In this document: piece after piece, positions 17,558-26,022 of the stretch
Numbering within the stretch: position 1 is the first letter of the stretch
Layout: each line of letters opens with the position of its first letter
NCBI GenBank assembly: GCA_017557345.1
Contig: JAFYZR010000124.1
Span: forward strand, 1-63,206
Source of the DNA: Paludibacteraceae bacterium
GTDB lineage: Bacteria > Bacteroidota > Bacteroidia > Bacteroidales > Paludibacteraceae
DNA: 63,206 nt
Reading direction: 5' to 3'
Program-made: the position numbers and the translations under genes
Notes under the pieces: generated by a model
What the model was told of the DNA's origin: nothing
The model's input: the letters and a program-made list of their open reading frames with translations, nothing else
Databases searched by the model: none

Positions 17558-18078
17558 TTAATCTTGCAGTATAATTTATCTTCTCCGTCTATTTCCACGC
17601 GGAGAACCTCTTCCTTTTTTACAGGCGTAGGTGCCTGTGCGCGCTGGATGTATATCAAATCCCCTTGCCGAATCGTCATCACTTTACTTGCTGCAGTAAT
17701 GGCCTCTTCAGGAGAAAGAAGCAAATTCTCAATATTCAGCTTTGTTCTTTCCTCTTTATCTATCCATTCTCCAATGGCGAGGGAGTAGTCAAAGTCCAAT
17801 GCTCTTGTCCAAGGCCGTCCTGCTGCTTGTGCTTCGCGGAGTATATCCATCGCAAAAAAGTCCGCTCCGGGAGCAACTGCGTCGTAATATCGGTCTGCAA
17901 ACTTAGTATCAATCTCTTTGCCCAAACGGCTTACGCGCAGAATAATGCAATCTGTCACACAAAGCTCTTTTGTCCAGTCAGGAACGAACATCGGTTTGCG
18001 ACCGTTCAGCAGACAGCTATCACCTTTGAGCACCATTTCCGCTTGGCCCTCATGATATACAAAGCCGATGATCTTCAT
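17554..18078 (-). CDS. Fumarylacetoacetate hydrolase-like small protein, first gene of the porU operon
   Basis: 174 residues. The fold looks like a shortened FAH family protein: MFVPDWTKELCVTDCIILRVSRLGK, DAVAPGADFFAMD, WTRALDFDYSLAIGEW and a terminal strand with MTIRQGDLIYIQR. An equivalent gene precedes porU in Porphyromonas gingivalis as far as I recall. Metal-binding residues of true FAH enzymes are not obvious, so catalysis is doubtful. It is the first gene after the promoter at 18098-18129. Any link to secretion is inferred from location only. Confidence 0.7.
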   Translation of the reverse strand: MKIIGFVYHEGQAEMVLKGDSCLLNGRKPMFVPDWTKELCVTDCIILRVSRLGKEIDTKFADRYYDAVAPGADFFAMDILREAQAAGRPWTRALDFDYSLAIGEWIDKEERTKLNIENLLLSPEEAITAASKVMTIRQGDLIYIQRAQAPTPVKKEEVLRVEIDGEDKLYCKIK

Positions 18079-18097
18079 TTTTCCAACAAAAAGCGCG

Positions 18098-18129
18098 CAA
18101 AATTACTACTTTTTTTTTATATACGCAAA
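18098..18129 (-). promoter_or_regulatory. Promoter of the FAH-porU-porV-ispF-aroK operon
   Basis: Minus-strand TTTG (18126-18129), 20-base A-rich spacer, TAATTTTG (18098-18105). The extended -33 reads TTTGCGTATATA. Confidence 0.85.
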
Positions 18130-18138
18130 CATTTAAGT

Positions 18139-18155
18139 AAAAAGTACAACTTTTT
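18139..18155. terminator. AT-rich hairpin downstream of der
   Basis: AAAAAGT-ACA-ACTTTTT inverted repeat 12 bases past the der stop codon, with U-rich flanks on either strand. It could end the leftward der transcript. The stem is weak. Confidence 0.35.
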
Positions 18156-18166
18156 CTTAAAAAATG

Positions 18167-19483
18167 TTACTTAGCTCGGATGAACAGTTGTACGGGCGTT
18201 CCGGTGAAGTCCCACCACTCGCGCAGCTTGTTCTCCAGGAAGCGTCTGTATGGTTCTTTAACGTATTGCGGCAGGTTAGCAAAGAACACAAATGTCGGTA
18301 TCTGCGTGTTCGGTAATTGCGTACAATATTTGATTTTGATGTACTTGCCTTTCCATGCGGGTGGGGGATAGTTCTCAATCAGAGGCAGGAACTTATCGTT
18401 CAGTTGTGCGGTAGGCACTTTCTTGTTTTTATTCTCGTACACATGAATAGCAGTCTCCACCACCTTGAATATACGCTGTTTGGTAAGCGCACTCGTGAAG
18501 ATAATCGGAAAGTCTGTAAACGGGGCGATTCGTTCGCGAATGGCGCTTTCGTATGCCTTAATGTCCGCGTTCGTTTTGTTTTCTATCAAATCCCACTTAT
18601 TGATACATACCACCAAACCCTTCTTGTTTTTCTGGATAAGCGAGTATATATTCAGGTCTTGCGCCTCTATACCACGGGTGGCATCAATCATCAATATACA
18701 TACGTCAGAGTTCTCGATGGCACGGATGGAGCGTACTACAGAGTAGTACTCCTGATCTTCTGTGACTTTGGCTTTCTTACGGATACCGGCTGTGTCCACG
18801 AGATAAAAATCCTTGCCGAACTTGTTATAGCGCGTATATATGGAATCGCGCGTTGTGCCGGGAATATCGGTTACGATGGTACGCTCCTCGCCTATAAAAG
18901 CGTTCAGGATACTTGATTTGCCGGCATTAGGACGACCTACGATGGCAAAACGCGGTAATTCTTCCAGTTCATCATCGCTGTTATCTTCTTTGCGGAAACG
19001 GCTTACCACCTCATCCAAAAGGTCGCCTGTTCCCAAACCATTCTCTGCTGAGACGATGAACGGCTCACCTAATCCTAATTTATAGAATTCTGCTGCACCG
19101 TACTGATTCTCAAAGGTATCCACTTTATTGACCGCCAGGATGGTTGGTTTCTTAGCCTGGCGGAGCAGGTGAGCCACTTCGGTATCAAATTCCGTCACAC
19201 CTTGGTTGACATCCACTACGAGCAGCACTACATCCGCTTCGCGGATGGCTAAGTCCACTTGACGGTTGATTTCGCTCTCGAATGTATCGTCTGAGTTAAC
19301 TACCCATCCGCCTGTATCGATGACGGAGAACTCTCGTCCGCACCACTCGGCTTTGCCGTATTGGCGGTCACGAGTTGTGCCGGCTGTATTCATCACTATC
19401 GCTCGACGAGTTCCTGTCAAGCGGTTAAACAGAGTCGATTTCCCTACATTGGGACGACCCACTATCGCTACAATATTTGCCAT
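18167..19483 (-). CDS. der: Ribosome biogenesis GTPase Der (EngA)
   Basis: 438 residues with two GTPase domains in tandem: the first P-loop is GRPNVGKST (8-16) with NKVD, the second is GRPNAGKSS (about 182-190) with [11 protein letters not shown] and NKWD. A C-terminal KH-like domain ends in [20 protein letters not shown]. Der acts in maturation of the 50S subunit. It follows slyD by 34 bases and is probably co-transcribed with lptD and slyD. Confidence 0.96.
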   Translation of the reverse strand: MANIVAIVGRPNVGKSTLFNRLTGTRRAIVMNTAGTTRDRQYGKAEWCGREFSVIDTGGWVVNSDDTFESEINRQVDLAIREADVVLLVVDVNQGVTEFDTEVAHLLRQAKKPTILAVNKVDTFENQYGAAEFYKLGLGEPFIVSAENGLGTGDLLDEVVSRFRKEDNSDDELEELPRFAIVGRPNAGKSSILNAFIGEERTIVTDIPGTTRDSIYTRYNKFGKDFYLVDTAGIRKKAKVTEDQEYYSVVRSIRAIENSDVCILMIDATRGIEAQDLNIYSLIQKNKKGLVVCINKWDLIENKTNADIKAYESAIRERIAPFTDFPIIFTSALTKQRIFKVVETAIHVYENKNKKVPTAQLNDKFLPLIENYPPPAWKGKYIKIKYCTQLPNTQIPTFVFFANLPQYVKEPYRRFLENKLREWWDFTGTPVQLFIRAK

Positions 19484-19517
19484 AGTATCTCTAAACTTTA
19501 AATTCTAAACTTTTAAC

Positions 19518-20096
19518 TTATTCTTTGCTACAAGCGTCTTGCCCGCAATGGCTGCCGCAGTCGCTCTCGCAGTCATCACATTTGCCATGACATTTGCCGC
19601 ATCCATGTGGATTACGGATGGCCTTCAGTTCGCCTTCTGTCACATCGCGGATGTCGAGAATCTTGCCTTTGAAATGCAGGTCCTCGCCGGCATAGGGATG
19701 GTTGAGGTCGATAGTCACAGTTTCGTCCGTTATCTCGCAAACCTGTGCCTTGACAATCTGTCCGTCTGTGGTGTTCATCGGCACGATGGCACCGACGTAT
19801 ACTCGTTCCTCGTCAAACTCACCATCGCCATTGAAGAACATCTTCTTGGGCAGTTCCATCAGGCCTTCCTGGATATACTCGCCGTAGGCGTCATTGGCTT
19901 TGAGCACGAAATCGAACGCATCGCCCACTTCCTTGCCTTCCATGGCTGCTTCGAAAGCCGGCAGCATCATTCCTTCGCCTTGGCACCATACCAATGGAGC
20001 TTGCTCGGTAGCTTGTTCCATCAATTCTTCTTTGCCACCTTCGCCGTTGATATACAACTCGTACGTGGCTTTCACTACTTTTAATTTCTCTATCAT
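19518..20096 (-). CDS. slyD: SlyD-type FKBP peptidyl-prolyl isomerase with Cys/His-rich tail
   Basis: 192 residues. The FKBP part contains EQAPLVWCQGEGMMLPAFEAAMEGKEVGDAFDF broken by the insert-in-flap domain and the strand VTIDLNHPYAGEDLHFKGKI, the SlyD pattern. The last 30 residues are metal-binding in character, with seven cysteines and three histidines (HGCGKCHGKCDDCESDC and on). E. coli SlyD uses a similar tail to bind nickel and other metals, so a metallochaperone or sensor role is possible. It lies between lptD and der in a leftward run. Confidence 0.9.
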   Translation of the reverse strand: MIEKLKVVKATYELYINGEGGKEELMEQATEQAPLVWCQGEGMMLPAFEAAMEGKEVGDAFDFVLKANDAYGEYIQEGLMELPKKMFFNGDGEFDEERVYVGAIVPMNTTDGQIVKAQVCEITDETVTIDLNHPYAGEDLHFKGKILDIRDVTEGELKAIRNPHGCGKCHGKCDDCESDCGSHCGQDACSKE

Positions 20097-20148
20097 AAAT
20101 TCACAAATTTAAATTCCCTAATCGCTAACTCGTTAACTCGTTATCTCG
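20097..20148. repeat. Degenerate 8-bp tandem repeat (TAACTCGT-type)
   Basis: Units CTAATCG, CTAACTCG, TTAACTCG, TTATCTCG and TTACC follow one another between the slyD start and the lptD stop codon. Same family as the repeats at 230, 27330, 28413 and 30672. Confidence 0.6.
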
Positions 20149-23088
20149 TTACCACCAATCCACACGACCGTTGGTCGATTGGTTGCTGGTCTTGTCGTAT
20201 TTGAGGTCACTCAGGATGGACGCGTTCACACCGATATGGAAGGTATAGCTCTTGAATGGCCCGATAGGGTTGATACTGGCCGTCATGTTCCAGCAATGCA
20301 GGTCACGGCTGATATTGAACGTACAGGCTGTCACTTTCTTCATATCGAAGTTATACGTCATGTTGGCGCTCACTTTCCATCCTTGTCCGAGTCCGATGTT
20401 TCCGCTCAGGCTGAGATAGTGCGAGAAGACCATCTTGTAATACATCTTATCGTAGTCGAACTCGCTACCGTTACCATAGGTAAGGGAGTAGTTGATACTC
20501 AAGCTCCACGGGAACTCCGTCTTCACATATCCGTCATCGATGGCTGTTTCTTTCTTGCTGTCAAGTTTGCCATGTTTATCGGTTCCATCCTCGTTCTTCT
20601 CTACAGGTTTTATCTCCGCCTCCCCATCGGTACTTTCTTCTTTGGCTATACGTCCTTCTTGCCGTGCCTGAATCTTCTCTTTCCATTTCTTGATGGTCTG
20701 GTCGGAGAGGGTATAGCTGAAGCTCCATCGTAGTCCGTTCCAATGTGGCATACGGCCGTGGTGCCAGTATTGCTTGTTGGTTCGAACAGGCGTACCGAGG
20801 GCGTTTAACTCGTACATATATGGGTCAAGTTGCGTGTTGAGGTTTAGGCTGTAGTTGTTCAGTTTCGGGAATTTCAGACGCAGGTTGACGTTAAAATTAT
20901 TCCAGTTCATAGAGTCGGCTGCGAAGTTATAGCCTCCGTCCACGCTGAAGTTATCAATCAAACTGATTACTTTATACGGGTTCTTACCGGTAGTATCAGC
21001 TTTGTTGACCACTTTCATCTCTAAGTTATTGGCCACGCCAAAGGATAGGGTAGCGGATGTACCTCGCGGTGCACTACCGTACATGCCTCCCTGAAAGCGA
21101 GAATAGACTTGATGCTGGTACATCGGGTTGCCCTCCTCGTCCACTTTCTGTATCTTACGTCCGGAAACACTATCCACACCATCATAGATAGGCTGGTCAT
21201 AACTGCCGTAATAGCCCCAGAACGACCGCTCGAAATCCGGGTGGTAACTGATACTGAGCGATGGTGTAAGCACATGGCGGAATTTCTCCACTTTGCTGTG
21301 CGGGAACAGTTTCTTTATCGGGGTGTAGAATCCGTACAGCTTGGTACTCATGCTCAGGCCTACGTCAAAGTCAAAGACGTTAAAGAACCCGTTTGCGGTA
21401 TCTCGTGCCAGCGCTTGCTGTTCCTCGTCCCATCGCTGATCCACGCGTTGGAAATACATACGGTCACGCAGGCTGATGTTCGGTGTGATATTCAGATATT
21501 TGAACACGGTGAAGCTGGCGTTGATAGGCAAGGTATGCCGTATACCTGTCTGCCAGTCGCGCAAGAAATCGGACGTGAGGAAGTCTTTCTCTTTGATACT
21601 GTTCACGCCTATCTTGCCGTTCATGGTGTAGCTCATTTTGATTTTCTCGTACCATCGTTCTTTGCCTGCCGGCTTGCCGTTTTTCTTCAGAACAGCCTGC
21701 CGTAACTGCTTGAACGGATAGACGCTGGACATGGTCAAGGCCAGTTCAGGTGCGGTTAGCGAGATGGTCGAGTCTTTGGTTCGTTGGGTCAGGCTGGCAG
21801 ACATACTCAGGCTCCACGGGCTGTCCGGGAAACGCTGGGTGAAGTTAATCGTACTTTGCTTTGTATTCTCTGAATACAAGTCGGGGTTGTAATAGCTATT
21901 GATGTTACTTCGGTTGTAACCGCTGGTAGCGAAGTTGACAGAGGCCGAGAATGTGCTATAGGGGTTGAATTTAGCGTCTTGCGTGTGGTTCCATTGTACG
22001 CTGAAGTTCTTTGCCACCGAATAGTCCGGCATGCCTTTCTCGCTCGTCACATCGTTACGGTAACTGATGTTGAGGTTTCCCGAGAACCGGTACCGCCATA
22101 CGTATTTCGATTGTGCCCGCACAGCCCATGTCCCGCGCGTATATATATCGCCCGTTACCTGTAGGTCGAGATAGTCGCATATGGCGAAGTAATAACCGCC
22201 GTTATTGAGATACAGACCGCGGGTGTAGTCATCTCCGAAACTCGGCATGATGATACCGCTGGTGTAGGTGTTCGTGAATGGGAAGAAGCCAAACGGTACG
22301 GCAAGCGGCAACGGCACATCGCCTACCACCATGTATGCCGGACCGCAGGCGATATACTCGCCCGGTTTCACTTTGGCTTTGGTCATCTTCAGGTAGAAAT
22401 GCGGGTGCTCATGATCATCGCAGGTCGTGTACTGGCCACCGGCAATCGTCATCTCGTCTCCCGGCAGTTTCTTCGTGCGGTCAGCTATGATATATCCCTC
22501 GCCCTGCTGGCTGACCACATGACGGATATAGCCTTTCTGAGTCTTGATGTTATACGTTATCTCGTTGGTCTGATATTCGTCCTGCCCGTCTTTGAAGATC
22601 GGTCTGCCGACCCATTCCTCGTTGATGGTGTCATAGACACCACAGGCGTATATCTGGCTGCTGTCGATGTTCATTCGGATGTATTCCGAGTTCAGTTCCA
22701 TCTTCTCGTAGGTCAGCACACCCTTGCCGTGCAGATAAGCCGTTCCGTTGCCTGTCATGACCATCGAGTCGTTCGACTGGTAGTGTACAGGGGATTTCAA
22801 GTCATTTTTTGTCTTCGGCTTGGGTTTCTCCGCCAGAATGCTGTCTCCAGTCTCCCGATTTCTGTCTTCTGGAGTAATCGTTCCCCCTGTTGGATGAGAA
22901 TCCTGACTCTCTCCTATGGCCGGCGACCTGTCCTCTGATTCGCTACTTCCTAATTCCTTAATTCGTGAATCGCTGATGCGAGAATCATTCCCGCCCTGTC
23001 TCTCCAAGGGTGGAAGCGCATTGATGACTCCCGCACATCCAAGCAGGAGAAGCATCATTACCATATGTACACGAACAAAGGAGCGCAT
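20149..23088 (-). CDS. lptD: LPS-assembly protein LptD-like outer-membrane barrel
   Basis: 979 residues from ATG 23088. An in-frame ATG at 23160 lies upstream of the predicted transcription start, so it is rejected. Signal peptide (VRVHMVMMLLLLGCAGVINA), a low-complexity segment rich in Ser, Asp and Glu (about residues 30-85), then an OstA-like beta-jellyroll (SNDSMVMTGNGTAYLHGKG ... ERTKKLPGDEM-like region) and a large beta-barrel to the C-terminus. LptD inserts LPS in the outer leaflet. The low-complexity segment seems to derive from short tandem DNA repeats (22935-22986). First gene of the leftward lptD-slyD-der group. Confidence 0.85.
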   Translation of the reverse strand: MRSFVRVHMVMMLLLLGCAGVINALPPLERQGGNDSRISDSRIKELGSSESEDRSPAIGESQDSHPTGGTITPEDRNRETGDSILAEKPKPKTKNDLKSPVHYQSNDSMVMTGNGTAYLHGKGVLTYEKMELNSEYIRMNIDSSQIYACGVYDTINEEWVGRPIFKDGQDEYQTNEITYNIKTQKGYIRHVVSQQGEGYIIADRTKKLPGDEMTIAGGQYTTCDDHEHPHFYLKMTKAKVKPGEYIACGPAYMVVGDVPLPLAVPFGFFPFTNTYTSGIIMPSFGDDYTRGLYLNNGGYYFAICDYLDLQVTGDIYTRGTWAVRAQSKYVWRYRFSGNLNISYRNDVTSEKGMPDYSVAKNFSVQWNHTQDAKFNPYSTFSASVNFATSGYNRSNINSYYNPDLYSENTKQSTINFTQRFPDSPWSLSMSASLTQRTKDSTISLTAPELALTMSSVYPFKQLRQAVLKKNGKPAGKERWYEKIKMSYTMNGKIGVNSIKEKDFLTSDFLRDWQTGIRHTLPINASFTVFKYLNITPNISLRDRMYFQRVDQRWDEEQQALARDTANGFFNVFDFDVGLSMSTKLYGFYTPIKKLFPHSKVEKFRHVLTPSLSISYHPDFERSFWGYYGSYDQPIYDGVDSVSGRKIQKVDEEGNPMYQHQVYSRFQGGMYGSAPRGTSATLSFGVANNLEMKVVNKADTTGKNPYKVISLIDNFSVDGGYNFAADSMNWNNFNVNLRLKFPKLNNYSLNLNTQLDPYMYELNALGTPVRTNKQYWHHGRMPHWNGLRWSFSYTLSDQTIKKWKEKIQARQEGRIAKEESTDGEAEIKPVEKNEDGTDKHGKLDSKKETAIDDGYVKTEFPWSLSINYSLTYGNGSEFDYDKMYYKMVFSHYLSLSGNIGLGQGWKVSANMTYNFDMKKVTACTFNISRDLHCWNMTASINPIGPFKSYTFHIGVNASILSDLKYDKTSNQSTNGRVDWW

Positions 23089-23107
23089 AATACGCCAATT
23101 TAGAGCG

Positions 23108-23139
23108 CAAAAGTACTGCTTTTTTTTGACATATGCAAG
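23108..23139 (-). promoter_or_regulatory. Promoter of lptD
   Basis: Minus strand CTTGCATATGTC (-33, 23136-23139 core), 20-base spacer, TACTTTTG (23108-23115). The predicted start near 23101 leaves a leader of about 13 bases before ATG 23088. Confidence 0.85.
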
Positions 23140-23234
23140 AAAATTCGAAAAAAAGAGCACCTTTTGGTGCCCTTTTTGCTATTTTTCAGACTGTTCATGA
23201 GGTATGTATACCTATAAACACGACATGTCGGAAC

Positions 23235-23651
23235 CTATCGATACACACTATCCATCATCTCGTCGAAATTGCTCCTGAACTCAAATACGTCGCGCAAGGA
23301 ATAGTAGTTCCACGGGTCGCTGCAGTAGCGATAAGCGTATGTCAGAAACTTCTTCCTGTTGTCATCGAAAGAGAACTTACGAGCCATTCTCTCCAAGTCG
23401 TTGGTGCAGAATCTGCCGAGCGTCACACAGAGTTGCGCTACTTCTAATCTCCTTTCGTCAAATGTCTGATTTTCAAGCACTTGCAGCGACATGTGCAGTT
23501 GCTCGTTGGTCGCACATTCTATCTTCTCACGGCCATGTCCTGGTCTATCTCCGGGACCACGATTATCACGTCCTCTCTGTCCATGTGGCGGTTGCGCCAT
23601 CATGCCTACTGTTACCAATGCAAACAATACCATCCAAACAGCCTTTTTCAT
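23235..23651 (-). CDS. Secreted DUF4476-domain protein
   Basis: 138 residues: signal peptide MKKAVWMVLFALVTVGMMAQ, a Gly/Arg/Pro-rich linker (about 21-42) and a DUF4476 domain in which FDERRLEVAQLCVTLGRFCTND and FSFDDNRKKFLTYAYRYCSDPWNYYSLRDVF match the family. DUF4476 is common in exported Bacteroidota proteins and has no known function. No clear promoter matching the local consensus is seen upstream. Confidence 0.75.
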   Translation of the reverse strand: MKKAVWMVLFALVTVGMMAQPPHGQRGRDNRGPGDRPGHGREKIECATNEQLHMSLQVLENQTFDERRLEVAQLCVTLGRFCTNDLERMARKFSFDDNRKKFLTYAYRYCSDPWNYYSLRDVFEFRSNFDEMMDSVYR

Positions 23652-23771
23652 AACTTTTTCCCTTTCTTTTTAGTTCATTTAACCATCTCCTACAAATTTC
23701 ATGCCATACTAACATCATTTTAAGTGTTGTTTCGTTTTTTTCATTTTCCCAAGTTTTTCCCAACTATAAAA

Positions 23772-23803
23772 TTTGCATAATTCAAATAATTTTCGTAATT
23801 TTG
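23772..23803 (+). promoter_or_regulatory. Promoter of the duplicated membrane-protein gene
   Basis: TTTG (23772-23775), 20-base spacer, TAATTTTG (23796-23803), extended -33 TTTGCATAATTC. Leader about 20 bases before ATG 23829. Confidence 0.85.
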
Positions 23804-23828
23804 CATCGAATTTAAAATTTCAACCGGC

Positions 23829-24587
23829 ATGAAAGCACGATTTTTAGTTTTGATAATATTTTCCGGAATAACTCTTCACATCGTTCAAGCGCAAGTGGTT
23901 ATGCAGCCTGCAAATCCCAATGAAGCGTGTGCTGAAGCATGGGCAAAATACCATAAAGGCGATGTGTTATGGAATACCGGATGGGGACTTTTCGGAGGAG
24001 GAATGATTGCAGGTGCGCTGGGGTGGACGCTCTTTCCCATTTTTTCTACGGCTCTTCCTCCAGACGCGCCACAAGAACAAAAAAACAGAAAAACTGCCGC
24101 CACCGCTTCTACTTTAACGGTTGCTACGTTAGGTTCTGCTGCTTTTCTTGCCTCTATTCCTTGCCTTGCCGTGGGACAGGTGCGCCGTAAAGCTGCAATA
24201 AAAAACTATGAAGAATGGAATTGTGCATCATATCTCTCTTGCGAACAAATCAATTCCTATTATCATAATGCGGATGTGATGTGGAAAACCGGTTGGGGAC
24301 TCTTTGGCGCAGGAATGGGCATGTTCACTTTCGGCATGCTTTGTATTGTTCCGAATGTCTTTCCTCCCGCACCCGGACCTGATCCTTATGCATTAGAGAA
24401 AAGTGGTTTTGCTATTCTTGGTGTCGGATGTGGAGCCGTTATTGCTTCTGTGCCATGTATATGCGTGGGACATGTACGCCGAAAGGCTTCCCAAGGATTG
24501 TATAATGACAAATGTGCCGACCAAGCACCCTTGACTTTCTCTATTCAATCGTCGTCTAATGGCATAGGTCTTGCCATGCAGTTCTAA
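23829..24587 (+). CDS. Exported membrane protein with internal duplication, unknown function
   Basis: 252 residues with signal peptide (MKARFLVLIIFSGITLHIVQAQ). Two tandem units of about 105 residues follow: unit 1 has YHKGDVLWNTGWGLFGGGM (41-59) and AVGQVRRKA (114-122), unit 2 has YYHNADVMWKTGWGLFGAGM (144-163) and CVGHVRRKA (212-220). Each unit has two hydrophobic helices, so four in all after the signal peptide, and begins with a Cys. A short C-terminal strand (LTFSIQSSSNGIGLAMQF) could enter the outer membrane. I do not recognise a named family. It has its own promoter. Confidence 0.75.
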   Translation: MKARFLVLIIFSGITLHIVQAQVVMQPANPNEACAEAWAKYHKGDVLWNTGWGLFGGGMIAGALGWTLFPIFSTALPPDAPQEQKNRKTAATASTLTVATLGSAAFLASIPCLAVGQVRRKAAIKNYEEWNCASYLSCEQINSYYHNADVMWKTGWGLFGAGMGMFTFGMLCIVPNVFPPAPGPDPYALEKSGFAILGVGCGAVIASVPCICVGHVRRKASQGLYNDKCADQAPLTFSIQSSSNGIGLAMQF

Positions 24588-24602
24588 AAAATCGTAAAAA
24601 AA

Positions 24603-24634
24603 TTTGCATATTTGAAAAAAAAGTTGTACCTTTG
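24603..24634 (+). promoter_or_regulatory. Promoter of the leader RNA before the methyltransferase
   Basis: TTTG (24603-24606), 20-base spacer, TACCTTTG (24627-24634), extended -33 TTTGCATATTTG. The -7 box lies in the palindrome ACCTTTGC-ACTC-GCAAAGGT (24628-24647). Confidence 0.88.
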
Positions 24635-24780
24635 CACTCGCAAAGGTTTTTGCGACCTATACCGTCGCTTACAGACGTAAAACAGAAGGACATATTGATA
24701 TATTAACAGCGTTTATTGCGCTTTGTTCTTGGCAGTTCGAATCCGCTAAATTCAATAACTGTAGTCAAGGCATTGCAACA

Positions 24781-24903
24781 ATGAATGTCTGCTTGTGTAT
24801 GTATATACATAGGCCTCATTGGGCTTACTATATCTATACACGGCGGGCTTCTAGTTGCTATCCTACTACAGCGGCTTTTAGCGGAGCCGGAACTGCGGGA
24901 TAG
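24781..24903 (+). CDS. Possible 40-residue leader peptide
   Basis: ATG at 24781 opens 40 codons ending with TAG inside the loop of the terminator hairpin. The peptide begins MNVCLCMYIHRPHWAYYIYT and ends in a Gly/Ala-rich tail. Its placement over the terminator is what an attenuation leader would show. No clear ribosome-binding site is seen and it may be chance. Confidence 0.25.
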   Translation: MNVCLCMYIHRPHWAYYIYTRRASSCYPTTAAFSGAGTAG

Positions 24904-24926
24904 AAACAAGATGTCCCGCTTTTTTA
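24895..24926 (+). terminator. Terminator/attenuator before the methyltransferase gene
   Basis: GCGGGA pairs with TCCCGC (24895-24900 with 24914-24919) around a 13-base loop, followed by TTTTTT at 24920. It lies between the promoter and the gene, so read-through must be needed for expression unless another promoter exists. Confidence 0.75.
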
Positions 24927-24957
24927 TTTGCCATGACGAGGCGCTTTCACCTCAGTT

Positions 24958-26019
24958 ATGGCAAAGAATAGCAATCTCGGGCAGGCGAAGGCTGCCAAAA
25001 ACGATGAGTTCTACACCCAGTATGCGGACATCCAAAAAGAAGTAAATGCGTACATAGAATATAACCCTGATGTTTTTCGGGGCAAAACTATTCTGTTGCC
25101 TTGCGATGATCCCGAATGGAGCAACTTTACCAAATTCTTTGCACAGAACTTTGAGTTCTTCGGTTTGAAGAAACTCATTTCGACCAGTTATGCCATCGAA
25201 AGCAAGAAATACAAAACTGATTGGCAACCAACACTTTTCGAGACAGAGAATCCATTATATAATGTGGATAAGACGCGCGTAAAAGGTAAAATCTTTACAC
25301 TTGACCATGATACAAATGCCAATGGCCGCATCGATATCGATGACTTGCAATGGAACTATCTCGAAGGAGATGGCGATTTCCGTTCTGCTGAAGTAACTGC
25401 CCTCCGCGACGAAGCGGATATTATCATTACCAATCCACCGTTCTCGCTGTTTAGGGAGTTTTTAGCGTGGATAATGGAAGGCAAGAAGCAATTTGCAATA
25501 ATTGGCAATTCCAATTCTATTACATATAAGGAAGTATTCCCTTTGATTAAAGAGAATAAGGTTTGGATTGGAGCAACTGGTAATGGAACCGACATGGTGT
25601 TTGGAGTACCAGAAGGAGCAAAAGTGGCTGAGAGTGATAGGGCAAAGGCTGCCCGCCTTGGCTATATAGGCAACTACACTCGTCTTGGGAATTCTTGTTG
25701 GTTTACCAATATAGAACATGGTCGCCGATATAAACCCTTGCAACTCATGACTATGCAAGATAATATTCGATTTAATAAAACCGAATACCCATATTATGAC
25801 AACTATGATGTCATTGAAGTATCAAAGAGGAGTTATATACCGAGCGACTATGATGGTATAATGGGCGTCCCTATTTCATTCTTAGAGCAATATTGCCCTG
25901 AACAATTTGAAATAGTTGGTTGTGCGAACCATGGGAAGGACAATCAGTATGATTTGTTTGCACCCACAATTCAAGGAAAAGGTATATTTAAACGCATACT
26001 AATTCGCAAAAAACAATAA
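24958..26019 (+). CDS. EcoRI-family adenine-specific DNA methyltransferase
   Basis: 353 residues. The opening MAKNSNLGQAKAAKNDEFYT is typical of the EcoRI methylase family (PF13651), ILLPCDDPEWSNFTKFFAQNF covers the AdoMet-binding part and NPPF (159-162) is the catalytic motif IV of N6-adenine methylation. It should modify adenine in a short DNA sequence; the exact site cannot be read from the protein. The gene follows a terminated leader RNA and a small hairpin (GAGG/CCTC, 24938-24953) just before the ATG. The HNH gene starts three bases after its stop. Together they look like a modification-restriction pair. Confidence 0.9.
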   Translation: MAKNSNLGQAKAAKNDEFYTQYADIQKEVNAYIEYNPDVFRGKTILLPCDDPEWSNFTKFFAQNFEFFGLKKLISTSYAIESKKYKTDWQPTLFETENPLYNVDKTRVKGKIFTLDHDTNANGRIDIDDLQWNYLEGDGDFRSAEVTALRDEADIIITNPPFSLFREFLAWIMEGKKQFAIIGNSNSITYKEVFPLIKENKVWIGATGNGTDMVFGVPEGAKVAESDRAKAARLGYIGNYTRLGNSCWFTNIEHGRRYKPLQLMTMQDNIRFNKTEYPYYDNYDVIEVSKRSYIPSDYDGIMGVPISFLEQYCPEQFEIVGCANHGKDNQYDLFAPTIQGKGIFKRILIRKKQ

Positions 26020-26022
26020 GCC

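Larger units (their letters stand above)
24641..24926 (+). ncRNA. Candidate structured leader or stand-alone RNA (about 285 nt)
   Basis: A strong promoter predicts transcription from about 24641 and a hairpin terminator ends it at 24926, 31 bases before the methyltransferase ATG. Hairpins I can draw include CGCAAA/TTTGCG (24639-24654), CGTC/GACG (24663-24677), TATGTATATACATA (24798-24811), AGGCC/GGGCTT with GU pairs (24811-24826) and CGGCT/AGCCG (24872-24889). A T-loop-like GTTCGAATCC is at 24735. A 40-codon frame starts at ATG 24781 and stops in the terminator loop (24901), which could be a leader peptide. It does not match tmRNA, RNase P, SRP or 6S RNA motifs that I know. Confidence 0.55.

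Noticed and set aside
24735-24744. GTTCGAATCC resembling a tRNA T-loop, so a possible tRNA or tmRNA gene
   Set aside because: The flanking T-arm has a mismatch and no acceptor stem, D-arm or 3' end could be found around it.
24785-25045. 86-residue frame overlapping the methyltransferase start
   Set aside because: It runs in another frame through the terminator and the methyltransferase N-terminus, with no family features.
24958-26019. Idea that the methyltransferase recognises GAATTC because of its family name
   Set aside because: GAATTC occurs many times in the window and the family is broad, so neither avoidance nor the name shows the target.
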